Both the position numbers and the translations under genes were made by a program. Source: Moringa oleifera (Eukaryota > Streptophyta > Magnoliopsida > Brassicales > Moringaceae). Taken from it: DNA of 64,000 nt. Below are positions 26,901 through 40,799 of the stretch, in pieces. The notes beneath the pieces are model-generated. The model was not told the DNA's origin and did no database searches. It saw only the letters and a program-made list of their open reading frames with translations. The stretch spans positions 867,501 through 931,500 of the forward strand of contig JAJFZO010000885.1 in the NCBI GenBank assembly GCA_021397835.1, in the 5' to 3' direction. How positions within the stretch are numbered: the stretch's first letter is position 1; the number at the start of each line of letters is the position of its first letter.

Positions 26901-27144
26901 CTGGGATGTGGCTACACAAGCACGACAGTGTGGGCGGTGAAGCTAACGATGATGAATGCTATGCGAGGGCCAAATCGTTGGGGGGAATTTCGAGCATGCG
27001 AAGTGCTTCGTCGCAGGCCCTCGAGGTGACGGATGTGGGGTCAAATCCCGACGCTCAGGCTTGCCTAGGCGAACTCGTTGCGCAGCGCGATCGACGACAT
27101 GATCGTCGGCCGTTAGCAATGAACGAGCCACACGGCCAGCCTGG
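23921..27144 (+). repeat. 1,612-bp higher-order repeat of satellite B (two copies)
   Basis: Positions 23,921-25,532 and 25,533-27,144 are near-identical five-monomer blocks offset by 1,612 bp. They share rare variants: caaggcgagacaccgctgct, ttgcgagataatgagttggg, ggtgcggctgcgaagc, a 12-13 bp loss giving aacgaacgaggatgggc, gggttagatctcgacg, gagaaaaagtgggcaacg, and tcgagaatccggagtgct. The block length is five monomers less small deletions. The first copy begins directly after sequence resembling its own end, as expected of tandem duplication. Confidence 0.93.
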
Positions 27145-27569
27145 GCAAGGCGTGACACCCCTACGGGTAAGGCCTCATCGATGGGAAAAACGTAGGCAAC
27201 GAAATGAGAAGAATCGTGGGATAATGTGTTGGGATGTGGCTACACAAGCTTGACGGTGTGGGCGGTGAAGCTAACGATGAAGCATGCTGCGCGAGGGTCA
27301 AATCGTTGGGGGAAATTTCGAGCATGCGGAGTGCTTCGTCGTAGGCCCTCGAGGCGGTGGACGTGGGGTTGAATCCTGACGATCAGGCTTGCCTAGGCGG
27401 GCTCGTTGTGCAGCGCGATCGACGACACGATCGTCAGCCATTCGCAATAAGAGAGCCACACGACCAGCTTGGGCAAGGTGTGACACCCCTGCTCCCAAGG
27501 CCTCATCGATGGGAAAAACATGGGCAACGAAATGAGAAAAATCGTGGGATAATGAGCTGGGATGTGGCT

Positions 27570-29150
27570 ACACAAGCTCGACCGTGTGGGCGGTGAAGCT
27601 AACGATGATGCGTGCTACGCGAGAGCCAAATCATTGGGGGAATTTCGAGCATGCGGAGTGCTTTGTCGCAGGCCCTCGAGGCGATGGACGTGGGGTTGAA
27701 TCCCGACGCTCATGCTTGCCTAGGCGGACTCGTTGCGCAGCGCGATCAACGACATGATCGTCGACAGTTAGCAATGAGCGAGCCACACGGCCAGCCTGGG
27801 CAAGGCGTGACACCCCTGCTGCCAAGGCCTCATCGATGAGAAAAACGTGGGCAACGAAATGAGAAGAATCGTGAGATAATGTACCGAGATGTTGCTACAC
27901 AAGCACGACAGTGTAGGCGGTGAAGCTAACGATGATGGATGCTACGCGAGGGCCAAATCGTTTGGGAGAATTTCGAGCATGTGGAGTGCTTCGTCGCAGG
28001 CCCTCAAGGTGACGGACGTGGGGTTGAATCCCGACGCTCAGGGTAGCCTAGGCGGACGCGTTGCGCAGCGCGATCGACGACATGATCGTCGGCCGTTAGC
28101 AATGAGCGAGCCATACGGCCAGCCTGGGCAAGGCGTGACACCCCTACTGCCAAGGCCTCATCGATGAGAAAAATATGGGCAACGAAATGAGAAGAATCGT
28201 GGGATAATGTGTTGGGATGTGGCTACACAAGCTCGACGGTGTGGGCGGTGAAGCTAACGATGATGCATGCTACGCGAGGGCCAAATCACTGGGGGGAATT
28301 TCGAGCATGCGGAGTGCTTCGTCGTAGGCCCTCGAGGCGGTGGACATGGTGTTGAATCTCGACGATCAGGCTTGCCTAGTCGGGCTCATTGTGTAGCGCG
28401 ATCGACGACACGATCGTCGGTCGTTAGCAATGAGCGAGCCACACGGCCGGCTTGGGCAAGGCGTGACACCCCTGCTCCCAAGGCCTCATCGATGGGAAAA
28501 ACATGGGCAACGAAATGAGAAAAATCGTGGGATAATGAGCCTGGGATGTGGCTACACAAGCTCGACCGTGTGCGCGGTGAAGCTAACGATGATGCATGCT
28601 ACGCGAGGGCCAAATCGTTGGGGGAATTTCGAGCATGCGGAGTGCTTCATCGCAGTCCCTCGAGGCGACGGACGTCGGGTTAGATCCCGACGCTCAGGCT
28701 TGCCTAGGCGGACTCGTTGCGCAGCGTGATCGACGACACGATCGTCGGCCGTTCGCGACGAGCGAACCACGCGGCGAGGCTGGGCAAGGCATGACACCCC
28801 TGCTTCCAAGGCCTCATCGGTGGGAAAAACGTGGGCAACAAAAGGAGAGAAATTGTGGGATGATGAGCTGGGATGTGGCTACACAAGCTCGACGGTGTGG
28901 CTGCGAACCTAATGATGATGCATGCTACACGAGGGCCAAATCGTTTGGGGGAATTTCGAGCATGCGAAGTGCTTCATCGCAGTCCCTCGAGGCAACGGAC
29001 GTCGGTTGAGATCCCGACGCTCAGGCTTGCCTAGGCGGACTCGTTGCGCTGCGCGATCGACGACACGATCGTCAACTGTTAGCAACAAAATGAGAGAAAT
29101 CGTGGGATAAAGAGCTGGGATGTGGCTAGACAAACTCGACGGTGTGGGCG
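27570..29150 (+). repeat. Diverged duplicate of the 20.0-21.6 kb B segment
   Basis: Monomer order and variants in this stretch parallel those at about 20,000-21,590, with an offset of about 7,567 bp (close to 23 monomers). Shared markers include ggataatgta in the monomer beginning near 27,840 (20,272 in the other copy), the aagcac variant of the aagctc box, clustered monomers with gcagtccctcgagg, and a final monomer carrying the same 80-bp internal deletion. Identity is visibly lower than in the 901- and 1,612-bp blocks, so this is an older event. Confidence 0.65.
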
Positions 29151-31399
29151 GCGAAGCAAACGATGATGCATGCTACGCGAGGGTAAAATCGCTGGGGGGA
29201 TTTCGAGCATGCAGAGTGCTTCGTCGCAGGCCCTTGAGGCGGTGGACGCGGGGCAGGATCCCAACGCCCAGGCTTGCCTAGCCGAACTCGTTGCGCAGCG
29301 CGATCGATGACACCATCGTCGACCGTTAGCAATGAGCAAGCCACACGGCCAGCCTGGGCAAGGGGTGACACCCCTGCTGTCAAGGCCTCTTCGATGGAAA
29401 AAACGTAGGCAACGAAATGAGAAAAAACGTGTGATAATGAGCTGGGATGTGGTTACACAAGCTCAATGGTGTAGGCAATGACGCTAACGATGATGCATGC
29501 TACGCGAGGGCCAAATCGTTGGGGGGAACTTTGAGCATGCGGAGTGCTTCGTCGCAGGCCCTCGAGGCGGCGGACGTGGGGTTGGATTCCGACGCTCAGA
29601 TTTGCCTAGGCGGACTCGTTGCGCAGCGCGATCGACGACACAATCGTCAGCCGTTCGCAACGAGCGAGCCACGCGGCCAGCCTGGGCAAGGCATGACACC
29701 CTTACTGCCAAGGCCTCATCGGTAGGAAAAACGTGGGCAACGAAAGGAGAGAAATTATGGGATAATGAGCTGGGATGTGGCTACACAAACTCGACGGTGT
29801 CGGCGACGAAGCAAACGATGACGCATGCTATGCGATGGCCAAATCACTGGGGGGACTTCGAGCATGCGGAGTTTTTCGTCGCAGGCCCTCGAGGCGGCGG
29901 ATGCGGGGCAGGATCCTGACGCCCAGACTTGCGTAGCCGGACTCGTTGCGCAGCGCGATCGACGACACGACTGTCGGTCGTTCGCAATGGGCAAGCCATA
30001 CGGTCAGCCTGGGCAAAGCGTGACACCCCTGCTGCCAAGGCCTCATCGATGGGAAAAACATGGGCAACGAAATGAGAAAAATTGTGGGATAATGAGCTGG
30101 GATGTGGCTACATAAGCTCGACGGTGTGGCTGCGAAGCTAACGATGATGCACGCTACGCGAGGGCCAAATTGTTGGAGGGAATTTCGAGCATGCGAAGTG
30201 CTTCGTCGCAGGCTCTCAAGGCGGCGGACGTGGGGTTGGATTCCGACGCTCAGGCTTGCCCAGGCGGACACGTTGCGCAGCGCGATCAACAACACGATCG
30301 TCGGACGGTAGCAACGAGCGAGCCACACGGCCAGCCTGGGCAAGGCGTGACACCGCTGCTGCCAAGGCCTCATCGGTGGGTAAAACGTGGGCAACAAAAC
30401 GTGAGAAATTATGGGATAATGAGCTGCGATGTGGCTAGAAAAACTGGACGGTGTGGATGGCGAAGCTAACGATGATGCATGCTACGCGAGGGCTAAATCG
30501 CTGGCGGGATTTCCAGCATGCGGAGTTCTTCGTCGCAGGCCCTCAACGAGCCGGACGCGTGGCTGGATCCTGATGCCCAGGCTTGCCTCGGCAGACTCGT
30601 TACGCAACGCTATCGACGACACGATCGTCGGCCGTTAGCAATGAGCAAGCCACACGGCCAGCCTGAGCAAGGCGTGACACCCCTGCTGCCAAGGCCTCAT
30701 CGATGGAAAAAACATGGGCAATGAAATGAGACAAATCGTGGGATAATGAGCTGGGATGTGGCTACACAAGGTCGACGGTGTGGCTGCGATGCTAACGATG
30801 AGGCATGCTATGCGAGGGCCAAATCCCTGGGGGGATTTCCAGCATGCGGAGTGCTTCGTCGCCGGCTCTCGAGGCGGCGGACTAGGGGCCGGATCCCGAC
30901 GCCCAAGCTTGCCTAGCCGGACTCGTTGCTTAGCGTGATCGACGACACGATCATCGGCTGTTAGCAATGAGCAAGCCACACAGCCAACCTAGGCAAGGCG
31001 TGACACCCCTGCTGCCAAAGCCTCATCGATGGGAAATACATGGGCAACGAAATGAGAAAAATCGTGGGAAAATGAGCTGGGATGTGGCTACACAAGCTCG
31101 ACGGTGTGGCTACGAAGCTAACGATGATGCATGCTACGCGAGGGTCAAATCGCTGGGGGGATTTCCAGCATGCGGAATGCTTCGTCATAGGCCCTCGAGG
31201 CGACGGATGCATGGCTGGATCCCGACTCCCAAGCTTGCCTAGGCAGACTCGTTGCGCAACGCGGTCGGCTAAACGATCGTCGGCTGTTAGCAATGAGCAA
31301 GCAACACGGCCAGCCTGGGCAAGGCGTGACACCCCTGCTGCCAAGGCCTCATCGATGGGAAAAACATGGGCAACGAAATGAGAAAAATCGTGGGATAAT

Positions 31400-34300
31400 G
31401 AGCTGGGATGTGGCTACACAAGCTCGACGGTGTGGCTGCGAAGCGATGATGCATGCTACGCGAGGGCCAAATAGTTAGGGGGAATTTCGAGCAAGGGGAG
31501 TGCTTCGTCGTAGGCCCGCGAGGCAGCGGACGTGGTGTTGGATTCCGACGCTCCGGCTTGCCTAGGCGTACTCGTTGCGCAGTGCGATCGACAACACGAT
31601 CGTCGGCCGGTAGCAACGAGCGAGCCACACGGCCAGCCTGGGCAAGGAATGACACCGCTGCTGCCAAGGCCTCATCAGTGGGTAAAACGTGGGCAATAAA
31701 ATGAGAGAAATTGTGGGATAATGAGCTGGGATGTGGCTAGACAAACTCGTCGGTGAGGACGGCGATGCTAACGATGATGCATGCTACGCGAGGGTCAAAT
31801 CGCTGGGGGGATTTCCAGCATGCGGAGTGCTTCGTCGTAGGCCCTCGAGGCGACGGATGCATGGCTGGATCTCGACACCCAGGCTTGCCAAGGCAGACTC
31901 GTTGCGCAACGCGATCGACGAAACGATCGTCGGCTGTTACCAATGAGCAAGCCACATGGCCAGCTAGGGCAAGGCGTGACACCCCTCCTGCCAAGGCCTC
32001 ATCGATGGGAAAAACATGGGCAACGAAAATGAGAAAAATCGTGGGATAATGAGCTGGGATGTGGCTACACAAGCTCGACAGTGTGGCTGCGAAGCTAATG
32101 ATGATGCATGCTACGCGAGGGCCAAATCGTTTGGGCGAATTTTGAGCATGCGGAGTGCTTCATCGCAGGCCGTCGAGGCGACGGACGTCGGGTTAGATCT
32201 CGACCCTCAGGCTTGACTAGGCGGGCTCGTTGTGCAGCGCGATCGATGAAGCGATCGTCAGTCGTTAGCAACGAGCGAGCCACATGGCCAGCCTGGGCAA
32301 GGCGTGACACCCCTGCTGCCAAGGCCTTATCGGTGGAAAAAACGTGGGCAACGAAATGAGAAAAATCGTGGGATAATGAGCTGGGATGTGGCTAGACAAG
32401 CCCGACGCTGTGGCGGTGAAGCTAACGATGATGCATGTTACGCGAGGGCTAAATCATTTGGGGGAATTTCGAGCATGTGGAGTGCTTCATCACAGTCCCT
32501 TGAGGTGACGGACGTCGGGTTAGATCCCGATGCTCAGGCTTGCCTAGGCGGACTCGTTGCGCAGCGCGATCGACGACACGATTGTCATCCGTTAGCAATG
32601 GGCAAGCCACACGGCTAGCCTGGGCAAGGAATGACACCCCTACTGCCAAGGCCTCATCGATCGAAAAAACGTGGGCAACAAAATGAGAAGAATCGTGGGA
32701 TAATGTGCTGGGATGTGGCTACACAAGCTCGACCGTGTGGATGATAAAGCTAACGATGATGCATGCTACGCGAGGGCCAAATCGTTTGGGGGAATTTCGA
32801 GCATGCGAAGTGCTTCATCGCAGTCCCTCGAGGTGACGGACGTCGGGTGAGATCCCGACGCTCAGGCTTGCCTAGGTGGACTCGTTGCGCAGCGCAATCG
32901 ACGACACAATCGTCGACTGTTAGCAACGAGCGAGCCACGCGGCGAGCCTGGGCAAGGTGTGACACCCCTGCTGCCAAGGCCTCATCGGTGGGAAAAACGT
33001 GGGCAACAAAATGAGAGAAATTGTGGGATAATGAGCTGGGATGTGGCTAGACAAACTCGACGGTGTGGACGGCGAAGCTAACGATGATGTATGCTACGCG
33101 AGTGCCAAATCACTGGGGGGATTTCCAGCATGTGGAGTGCTTGATGGCAGGCCCTCGAGGCGGCGGACGGGTGGCTGGATCCTGATGCCCAAGCTTGCCT
33201 AGGCGGACTTGTTGCGCAGCGTGATCGACAACACGATCGTCGGCCGATAGCAACGAGCGAGCCGCACAGCCAGCCTAGGCAAGGCGTGACACCGCTGCTG
33301 CCATGGCCTCATCAGTGGGTAAAACGTGGGCAATGAAACGGAGAAATTTTAGGATAATGAGCTGGGATGTGGCTAGACAAACTCGACGGTGTGGACGGCG
33401 AAGCTAACGATGATGCATGCTACGCGAGGGCCAAATCGCTGGGGGGATTTCTAGCATGCAGTGTTCTTCGTCGCAGGCCCTCGAGGCGGCGGTCACGTGG
33501 CTGGATCCTGATGCCCAGGCTTGCCTAGCCGAACTCGTTGCGTAGCGCGATCGACAACACGATCGTCGATCGTTAGCAATGAATAAGCCACACGGCAAAC
33601 CTGGGCAAGGCGTGACACCCCAGCTGCCAAGGCCTCATCGATGGGAAAAACATGGGGAACGAAATGAGAAAAATCGTGGGATAATGAGCTGGGATGTGGC
33701 TACACAAGCTCGACGGTGTGGCTGCGAAGCTAACAATGATGCATGCTACGCGAGGGCCAAATTGTTGGGGGGAATTTCGAGCATGCGGAGTGCTTCATCG
33801 CAGGCCCTCGAGGAGGCGGATGTCGGGTTGGATTCCGACGCTCAGGCTTGCCTAGGCGGACTCGTTGCGCAGCGCGATCGACAACACGATCGTTGGTCGG
33901 TAGCAACGAGCGAGCCACACGGCCAGCCTGGGCAAAGCTTGACACCGCTGCTGCCAAGACCTCATCGGTAGGTAAAACATGGGCAATGAAACGAGAGAAA
34001 TTGTGGGATAATGAGCTGGGATGTGGCTAGACAAACTCGACGGTGTGGACGGCGAAGCTAACGATGATGCATGCTACGCGAGGGCCAAATCGCTGGGGGG
34101 ATTTCCAACATGCGGAGTTCTTCGTCGCAGGCCCTCGAGGCGGCGGACGCGTGGCTGGATTCTGATGCCCAGGCTTGCCTAGGCAGACTCCTTACGCAGC
34201 GCGATCGACGACACGATCGTCAGCCGTTAGCAATGAGCAAGCCACACGGCCAACCTAGGCAAGGCGTGATGCCCCTGCTGCAAGGCCTCATCGATGGGAA

Positions 34301-37285
34301 AAACATGGGCAACAAAATGAGAAAAATCGTGGGATAATGAGCTGGGATGTGGCTACACAAGCTCGACGGTGTGGCTGCGAAGCTAACAATGATGCATGCT
34401 ACGCGAGGGCCAAATTGTGGGGGGGAATTTCGAGCATGCGGAGTGCTTCATCGCAGGCCCTCGAGGCGGCGGACGTGTGGTTGGATTCCGACGCTCAGGC
34501 TTGCCTAGGCGTACTCGTTGCGCAGCGCGATCGTCAACTCGATCGTCGACCGGTAGGAACGAGCGAGCCACACCGCCAGCCTGGGCAAGGCGTGACACCG
34601 CTGCTGCCAAGGCCTCATCGGTGGGTAAAACGTGGGCAACAAAATGAGAGAAATTGTGGGATAATGAGCTGGGATGTGGCTAGACAAACTCATCGGTGAG
34701 GACGGCGACGCTAACGATGATGCATGCTACGCGAGGGTCAAATCGCTGGGGGGATTTCCAGCATGCGGAGTGCTTCGTCGTAGGCCCTCGAGGCGACGGA
34801 TGCATGGCTGGATCCCGACGCCCAGGCTTGCCTAGGCAGACTTGTTGCGCAACGCGATCGGCGAAACGATCGTTGGCTGTTACCAATGAGCAAGCCACAT
34901 GGCCAGCTAGGGCAAGGCGTGACACCCCTCCTGCCAAGGCCTCATCGATGGGAAAAACATGGGCAACGAAATGAGAAAAATCGTGGGATAATGAGCTGGG
35001 ATGTGGCTACACAGGCTCGACAGTGTGGCTGCGAAGCTAATGATGATGCATGCTACGCGAGGGCCAAATCGTTTGGGCGAATTTTGAGCATGCGGAGTGC
35101 TTCATCGCAGGCCGTCGAGGCGACGGACGTCGGGTTAGATCTCGACGCTCAGGCTTGACTAGACGGGCTCGTTGTGCAGCGCGATCGATGAAGCGATCGT
35201 CGGTCGTTAGCAACGAGCGAGCCACACGGCCAGCCTGGGCAAGGCGTGACACCCCTGCTGCCAAGGCCTTATCGGTGGAAAAAACGTGGGCAACGAAATG
35301 AGAAAAATCGTGGGATAATGAGCTGGGATGTGGCTACACAAGCTCGACGCTGTGGCGGCGAAGCTAACGATGATGCATGTTACGCGAGGGCCAAATCATT
35401 TGGGGGAATTTCGAGCATGTGGAGTGCTTCATCGCAGTTCCTTGAGGTGACGGACGTAGGGTTAGATCCCGATGCTCAGGCTTGCCTAGGCAGACTCGTT
35501 GCGCAGCGCGATCGACGACACGATTGTCATCCGTTAGCAATGGGCAAGCCACACGGCTAGCCTGGGCAAGGAATGACACCCCTACTGCCAAGGCCTCATC
35601 GATCGGAAAAACGTGGGCAACAAAATGAGAAGAATCGTGGGATAATGTGCTGGGATGTGGCTACACAAGCTCGACCGTGTGGGCGATAAAGCTAACGATG
35701 ATGCATGCTACGTGAGGGCCAAATCGTTTGGGGGAATTTCGAGCATGCGAAGTGCTTCATCGCAGTCCCTCGAGGTGACGGACGTCGGGTGAGATCCCGA
35801 CGCTCAGGCTTGCCTAGGTGGACTCGTTGCGCAGCGCGATCGACGACACGATCGTCGACTGTTAGCAACGAGCGAGCCACGCGGCGAGCCTGGGCAAGGT
35901 GTGACACCCCTGCTGCCAAGGCCTCATCGGTGGGAAAAACGTGGGCAACAAAATGAGAGAAATTGTGGGATAATGAGCTGGGATGTGGCTAGACAAACTC
36001 GACGGTGTGGACAGCGAAGCTAACGATGATGTATGCTACGCGAGTGCCAAATCACTAGGGGGATTTCCAGCATGTGGAGTGCTTCATGGCAGGCCCTCGA
36101 GGCGGCGGATGGGTGGCTGGATCCTGATGCCCAAGCTTGCCTAGGCGGACTCGTTGCGCAGCGTGATCGACAACACGATCGTCGGCCGATAGCAACGAGC
36201 GAGCCACACAGCCAACCTGGGCAAGGCATGACACCGCTGCTGCCATGGCCTCATCGGTGGGTAAAATGTGGGCAATGAAACGAGAGAAATTTTAGGATAA
36301 TGAGCTGGGATGTGGCTAGACAAACTCGACGGTGTGGACGGCGAAGCTAACGATGATGCATGCTACGCGAGGGCCAAATCGCTGGAGGGATTTCTAGCAT
36401 GCGGAGTTCTTCGTCGCAGGCCCTCGAGGCGGCGGTCGCGTGGTTGGATCCTGATGCCCAGGCTTGCCTAGCTGAACTCGTTACGTAGCGCAATCGACGG
36501 CACGATCGTCGGTCATTAGCAATGAATAAGCCACACGGCAAACCTGGGCAAGGCGTGACACCCCAGCTGCCAAGGCCTCATCGATGGGAAAAACATGGGG
36601 AACGAAATGAGAAAAATCGTGGGATAATGAGCTGGGATGTGGCTACACAAGCTCGACAGTGTGGCTGCGAAGCTAACAATGATGCATGCTACGCGAGGGC
36701 CAAATTGTTGGGGGGAATTTCGAGCATGCGGAGTGCTTCATCGCAGGCCCTCGAGGAGGCGGACGTCGGGTTGGATTCCGACGCTTAGGCTTGCCTAGGC
36801 GGACTCGTTGCGCAGCGCGATCGACAACACGATCGTTGGTCGGTAGCAACGAGCGAGCCACACGGCCAGCCTGGGCAAAGCTTGACACCGCTGCTGCCAA
36901 GACCTCATCGGTAGGTAAAACATGGGCAATGAAACGAGAGAAATTGTGGGATAATGAGCTGGGATGTGGCTAGACAAACTCGACGGTGTGGACGGCGAAG
37001 CTAACGATGATGCATGCTACGCGAGGGCCAAATCGCTGGGGGGATTTCCAACATGCGGAGTTCTTCGTCGCAGGCCCTCGAGGCGGCGGACGCGTGGCTG
37101 GATTCTGATGCCCAGGCTTGCCTCGGCAGACTCCTTACACAGCGCGATCGACGACACGATCGTCAGCCGTTAGCAATGAGCAAGCCACACGGCCAACCTG
37201 GGCAAGGCGTGACACCCCTGCTGCAAGGCCTCATCGATGGGAAAAACATGGGCAACGAAATGAGAAAAATCGTGGGATAATGAGT
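31400..37285 (+). repeat. 2,943-bp nine-monomer higher-order repeat of satellite B (two copies)
   Basis: Copies lie at about 31,400-34,342 and 34,343-37,285, offset by 2,943 bp (9 x 327). The offset drops to 2,942 between about 32.0 and 36.0 kb because copy 1 carries an extra A (gcaacgaaaatgag) near 32,024. Shared rare variants include cggtgaggacggcga, gctgttaccaatgagcaagc, gatgaagcgatcgtc, tgacacccctcctgcc, gaataagccacacggcaaac and gagaaattttaggataatg. The first monomer of each copy is the most diverged. After 37,285 the match to a third copy lasts about one monomer. Confidence 0.92.
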
Positions 37286-38371
37286 TGGGATGTGGCTACA
37301 CAAGCTCGACGGTGTGGCTGCGAAGCTAACAATGATGCATGCTACGCGAGGGCCAAATTGTTGGGGGGAATTTCGAGCATGCAGAGTGCTTCATCGCAGG
37401 CCCTCGAGGCGGCGGACGTGGGGTTGGATTCCGACGGTCAGGCTTGCCTAGGCGGACTGGTTGCACAGCGCGATCGACAACACGATCGTCGGTCGGTAGC
37501 AACGAGCGAGCCAAACGGCCAGCCTGGGCAAGGCTTGACACCGCTGCTGCCAAGACCTCATCGGTGGGTAAAACGTGGGCAACGAAACGAGAGAAATTAT
37601 GGGATAATGAGCTGGAATGTGGCTAGATAAACTCGACGGTGTGGACGGCGAAGCTAACGATGATGCATGCTACGCGAGGGCCAAATCGCTGGGGGATTTC
37701 CAGCATGCGGAGTGCTTCGTCGCAGGCCCTCGAGGAGGCGGATGCGTGGCTGGGTCCTGATGCCCAGGCTTGCCTAGGTAGACTCGTTACGCATCACGAT
37801 CGACGACATGATCGTCAACCGTTAGTAATGAGCAAGCCACACGGGCAACCTGGGCAAGGCGTGACACCCCTGCTGCCAAGGCCTCATCGATGGGAAAAAC
37901 ATGGGCAACGAAATGAGAAAAATTGTGGGATAATGAGCTGGGATGTGGTTACACAACCTCGACGGTGTGGCCGCGAAGCTAACGATGATGCATGCTACGT
38001 GAGGGCCAAATCGCTGGGGGGATTTCTGGCATGCGGAGTGCTTCATCGCAGGCCCTCGAGGTGGCGGACGCGGGGCTCGATCCCGACGCCCAAGCTTGCC
38101 TAGCCGGACTCGTTGCTTAGCGTGATCGACGACATGATCATCGGCTATTAGCAATGAGCAAGCCACACGGCCAGCCTGGGCAAGGCGTGACACCCCTGCT
38201 GCCAAGGCCTCATTGATGGGAAAAACATGGGCAACGAAATGAGAAAAATCGTGGGATAATGAGCTGGGATGTGGCTACACAAGCTCGATGGTGTGGCTGC
38301 GAAGCTAACGATAATGCATGCTACGCGAGGGCCAAATTATTGGGGGGAATTTCGAGCATGCGGTGTGCTTC

Positions 38372-38384
38372 GTCGCAGGCTTGC
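38372..38384 (+). repeat. 42-bp deletion within one B monomer
   Basis: The sequence gtcgcaggc joins directly to ttgcctaggcgg. The segment between the two normal caggc boxes (after the ccctcgagg box and before the cttgcctagg box), 42 bp in length, is absent. The deletion ends share the 5-bp direct repeat caggc, so it is a microhomology deletion seen in a single monomer only. Confidence 0.85.
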
Positions 38385-40799
38385 CTAGGCGGACTCGTTG
38401 CGCAGCGTGATCGACAACACGATCGTCGACCGCTAGCAACGAGCGAGGCACACGGCCAGCCTGGGCAGGGCGTGAGACCGCTGCTGCCAAGGCCTCATCG
38501 GTGGGTAAAACGTGGGCAACGAAACGAGAAAAATTGTGGGATAATGAGCTGGGATGTGGCTAGACAAACTCGAAGGTATGGACGGCGAAGCTAACGATGA
38601 TGCATGCTACGCGAGGGCCAAATCGCGGGGGGGATTTCCAGCATGCGGAGTTCTTCGTCGCTGGCCCTCGAGGCGGCGGACGCGTGACTGGATCCTAATG
38701 CCCAGGCTTGCCTAGCCGAACTCGTTGCGCAGCGCGATCGATGACACGATCGTTGGCCTTTAGCAATGAGCAAGCCACACGGCCAGCCTCGGCAAGGCGT
38801 GACACCGCTGCTGCCAAGGTCTCATCGGTGGGTAAAACATGGGCAACGAAACAAGAGAAATTATGGGATAATGTGCTGGGATGTGGCTAGACAAACTCAA
38901 CTGTGTGGACGGCGAAGCTAACGATGATGCATGCTATGCGAGGGCCAAATTGTTGGGGGAAATTTCGAGCATTCGGAGTGCTTCGTCGCAGGCCCTCGAG
39001 GCGGCTGACATGGGGTTGGATTCTGACGCTCAGGCTTGCCTAGGCGGACTCGTTGCGCAGCGCGATCAACAACACGATCGTCGGCCGGTAGCAACGAGCG
39101 AGCCACACGGCCAGCCTGGGCATGGCGTGACACCACTGCTGCCAAGGCCTCATCAGTGGGTAAAACATGGGCAACAAAACGAGTGAAATTGTGGGATAAT
39201 GAGCTGTGATATGGCTAGACAAACTCGTCGGTGTGGACGGCGAAGCTAACGATGATGCATTATATGCGAGGGCCAAATCACTGGGGGGATTTCCAGCATG
39301 CGGAATGCTTCGTCGCAAGCCCTCGAGGCAACGGACGCATGGCTGGATCCCGACGCCCAGGCTTGCCTAGGCAGACTCGTTGCGCAACGCGATCGACGAC
39401 TCGATCGTCGGCTGCTAGTAATGAGCAAGCCACACGACTAACCAGGGCAAGGCGTGACACCCCTGCTACCAAGGCCTCATCGATTGGAAAAACATGGGCA
39501 ACGAAATGTGAAAAATCATGGGGTAATGAGCTGGGATGTGGCTACGCAAGCTCGACGGTGTGGCTGCGAAGCTAATGATGATGCATGCTACGCGAGGGGC
39601 AAATCGGTTGGGGGAATTTCGAGCATGCGGAGTGCATCATCGCAGGCCGTCGAGGTGACGGACGTCGAGTTAGATCTCGACGCTCAGGCTTCACTAGGCG
39701 GACTCGTTGCGTTGCGCGATCGACGACGCGATCGTCCGCCGTTAGCAACGAGTGAGCCACACGGCCAGCCTGGGCAAGGCGTGACACCCCTGCTGCCAAG
39801 GCCTTATCGGCGAAAAAAATGAGGGCAACGAAACAAGAGAAATTCTGGGATAATGAGCTGGGATGTGGCTAGACAAACTCAACGGTCTGAGCGGCGAAGC
39901 AAACGATGATGCATGCTACGGGAGTGCCAAATCGCTAGGGGGATTTCGAGCATGCGGAGTGCTTCATCGCAGGCCATCGAGGCGACGGACGTCGGTTAGA
40001 TCCCGACGCTCAGGCTTGCCTATGCGGATTCGTTGCGCAGTGCGATCGACGACATGATCGTCGGCCGTTAGCAATGAGGGAGCCACGCGGCCAGCCTGGG
40101 CAAGGCGTGACACCCCTGCTGCCAAGGCCTCATCAATGAAAAAAACGTGGGCAACGAAATGAGAAAAATCATGGGATAATGAGCTGGGATGTGGCCACAG
40201 AAGCTCGACGGCGTAGGCGGTGAAGCTAACGATGATGTATGCTACGCGAGGACCAAATCGTTTGGGGGAATTTCGAGCATGCGGAGTGCTTTGTCGCAGG
40301 CCCTCGAGGCGACAGACGTGGGGTTGGATCCCGAAGCTCAGGCTTGCCTAGGCGGACTTGTTGCGCAGCGCGATCGACGACACGATCGTCGGCCGTTAGC
40401 AACGAGCGAGCCACACGGCCAGCCTGGGCAAGGCGTGACAGCCCTGCTGCCAAGGCCTCATCGGCGGAAAAACCGTGGGCAATGAAACGAGAAAAATTGA
40501 AGGATAATGAGCTGGGATGTGGCTAGACAAACTCGATGGTGTAGGCGGCGAAGCAAATGATGATGAATGCTACGCGAGGGCCAAATCGCTGGGGGGATTT
40601 CGAGCAAGCGGAGTGCTTCGTCGTAGGCCCTCGAGGAGACGGACGAGGGGCTGGATCTCGACGCCCAGGCTTGCCTTGGCAGACTCGTTGCGCAGCGCGA
40701 TCGATGACACGATTGTCGGCCGCTAGCAATGGGCAAGCCACACACCCAGCCTGGGCAAGGCGTGACACCCCTACTGCCAAGGCCTCATCGATGGGAAAA

